This document shows, in pieces, positions 51,606 to 51,722 of a stretch of 51,722 bases of DNA (positions are counted from its first letter, which is position 1; each line of letters begins with the position of its first letter). Position numbers and translations under genes: made by a program. The notes beneath the pieces are model-generated. The model worked only from the letters and a program-made list of their open reading frames with translations. It did not search any database and had not been told where the DNA came from. The stretch is from positions 1-51,722 of the forward strand of contig CBCPMW010000004.1 in NCBI GenBank assembly GCA_965120375.1, read 5' to 3'. Source of the DNA: CASPLG01 sp965120375. GTDB lineage: Bacteria; Bacillota; Clostridia; Oscillospirales; Acutalibacteraceae.

Positions 51606-51722
51606 CGAATTTAGATATTAGAAGTATCAAAGTGAATCGAGGTTAGCTGTGAAAAAGGACTAAAAAAGGAGGAGTGAAGTTAAAAAAACGATAAAAAAGA
51701 GAGAAGATAAAAGAAAGATATT
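51606..51722 (+). other. Window end, no complete gene
   Basis: The last 117 bases hold a ribosome-binding-like AAAAAAGGAGGAG at about 51663-51675, which may belong to a gene starting past the window. No start codon with an open frame follows it here. Confidence 0.3.

Noticed and set aside
1..51722. CRISPR arrays, insertion sequences or prophage
   Set aside because: I found no regularly spaced repeats, no transposase or integrase frames and no phage structural genes.

Overview
The window looks like a chromosomal segment of an anaerobic, AT-rich, endospore-lineage Clostridia. It has a complete spoIIIA operon (AA to AH), rubrerythrin, FeoAB, clostridial operons (argS / DUF1934 / murI / ddl; yajC / TIGR04086; rpsP / khpA / rimM / trmD), low-GC codon use and strong sigma-A-type promoters. 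The gene order recalls Oscillospirales-type Clostridia; that placement is inference. No phage, insertion sequence or CRISPR array was seen.

Layout. 1-4.4 kb: end of an unknown gene, a 5S-type carboxyltransferase (oadA-like), clpC. 4.4-9.1 kb: rubrerythrin, then an agmatine deiminase cluster (ptcA, aguD, aguA, arcC) whose first and last genes carry internal deletions. 9.2-12.3 kb: small membrane protein, tRNA-Lys, LCP cell-wall ligase, asparaginase. 12.3-15.7 kb: a surface-anchored 5'-nucleotidase homologue lacking catalytic residues, then an accessory island of small double-glycine-leader peptides behind two near-identical promoter/hairpin units, with GC-rich gene debris. 15.7-22.1 kb (minus strand): AGCS symporter, TIGR04086 membrane protein, yajC, argS, DUF1934, murI, ddl. 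22.4-26.3 kb: an unknown disordered protein, yqeG, ireB, feoB, feoA. 26.4-31.4 kb: spoIIIAA-AH. 31.7-33.2 kb: an unknown cysteine-containing repeat protein and tRNA-Leu. 33.5-39.4 kb: acpP, ffh, rpsP-khpA-rimM-trmD, an HPr-like protein, uvrC. 39.4-43.3 kb (minus): a beta-helix transferase, a two-component system, ychF. 43.6-45.7 kb: a self-contained transcription unit of three secreted proteins led by a zinc phospholipase C homologue. 45.8-51.7 kb: polA, rimI, tsaD, galU (minus), a ComEA-like protein.

Most of the window is housekeeping: protein quality control, translation, cell-wall precursors, secretion, sporulation and repair. The accessory material is the agmatine cluster, the peptide island, the repeat protein and the secreted phospholipase unit. 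Gene decay beside intact core operons (arcC, ptcA, the antisense GC-rich remnant, the degenerate nucleotidase) suggests an ongoing loss of peripheral functions, as in a host-associated lifestyle. That last step is inference.
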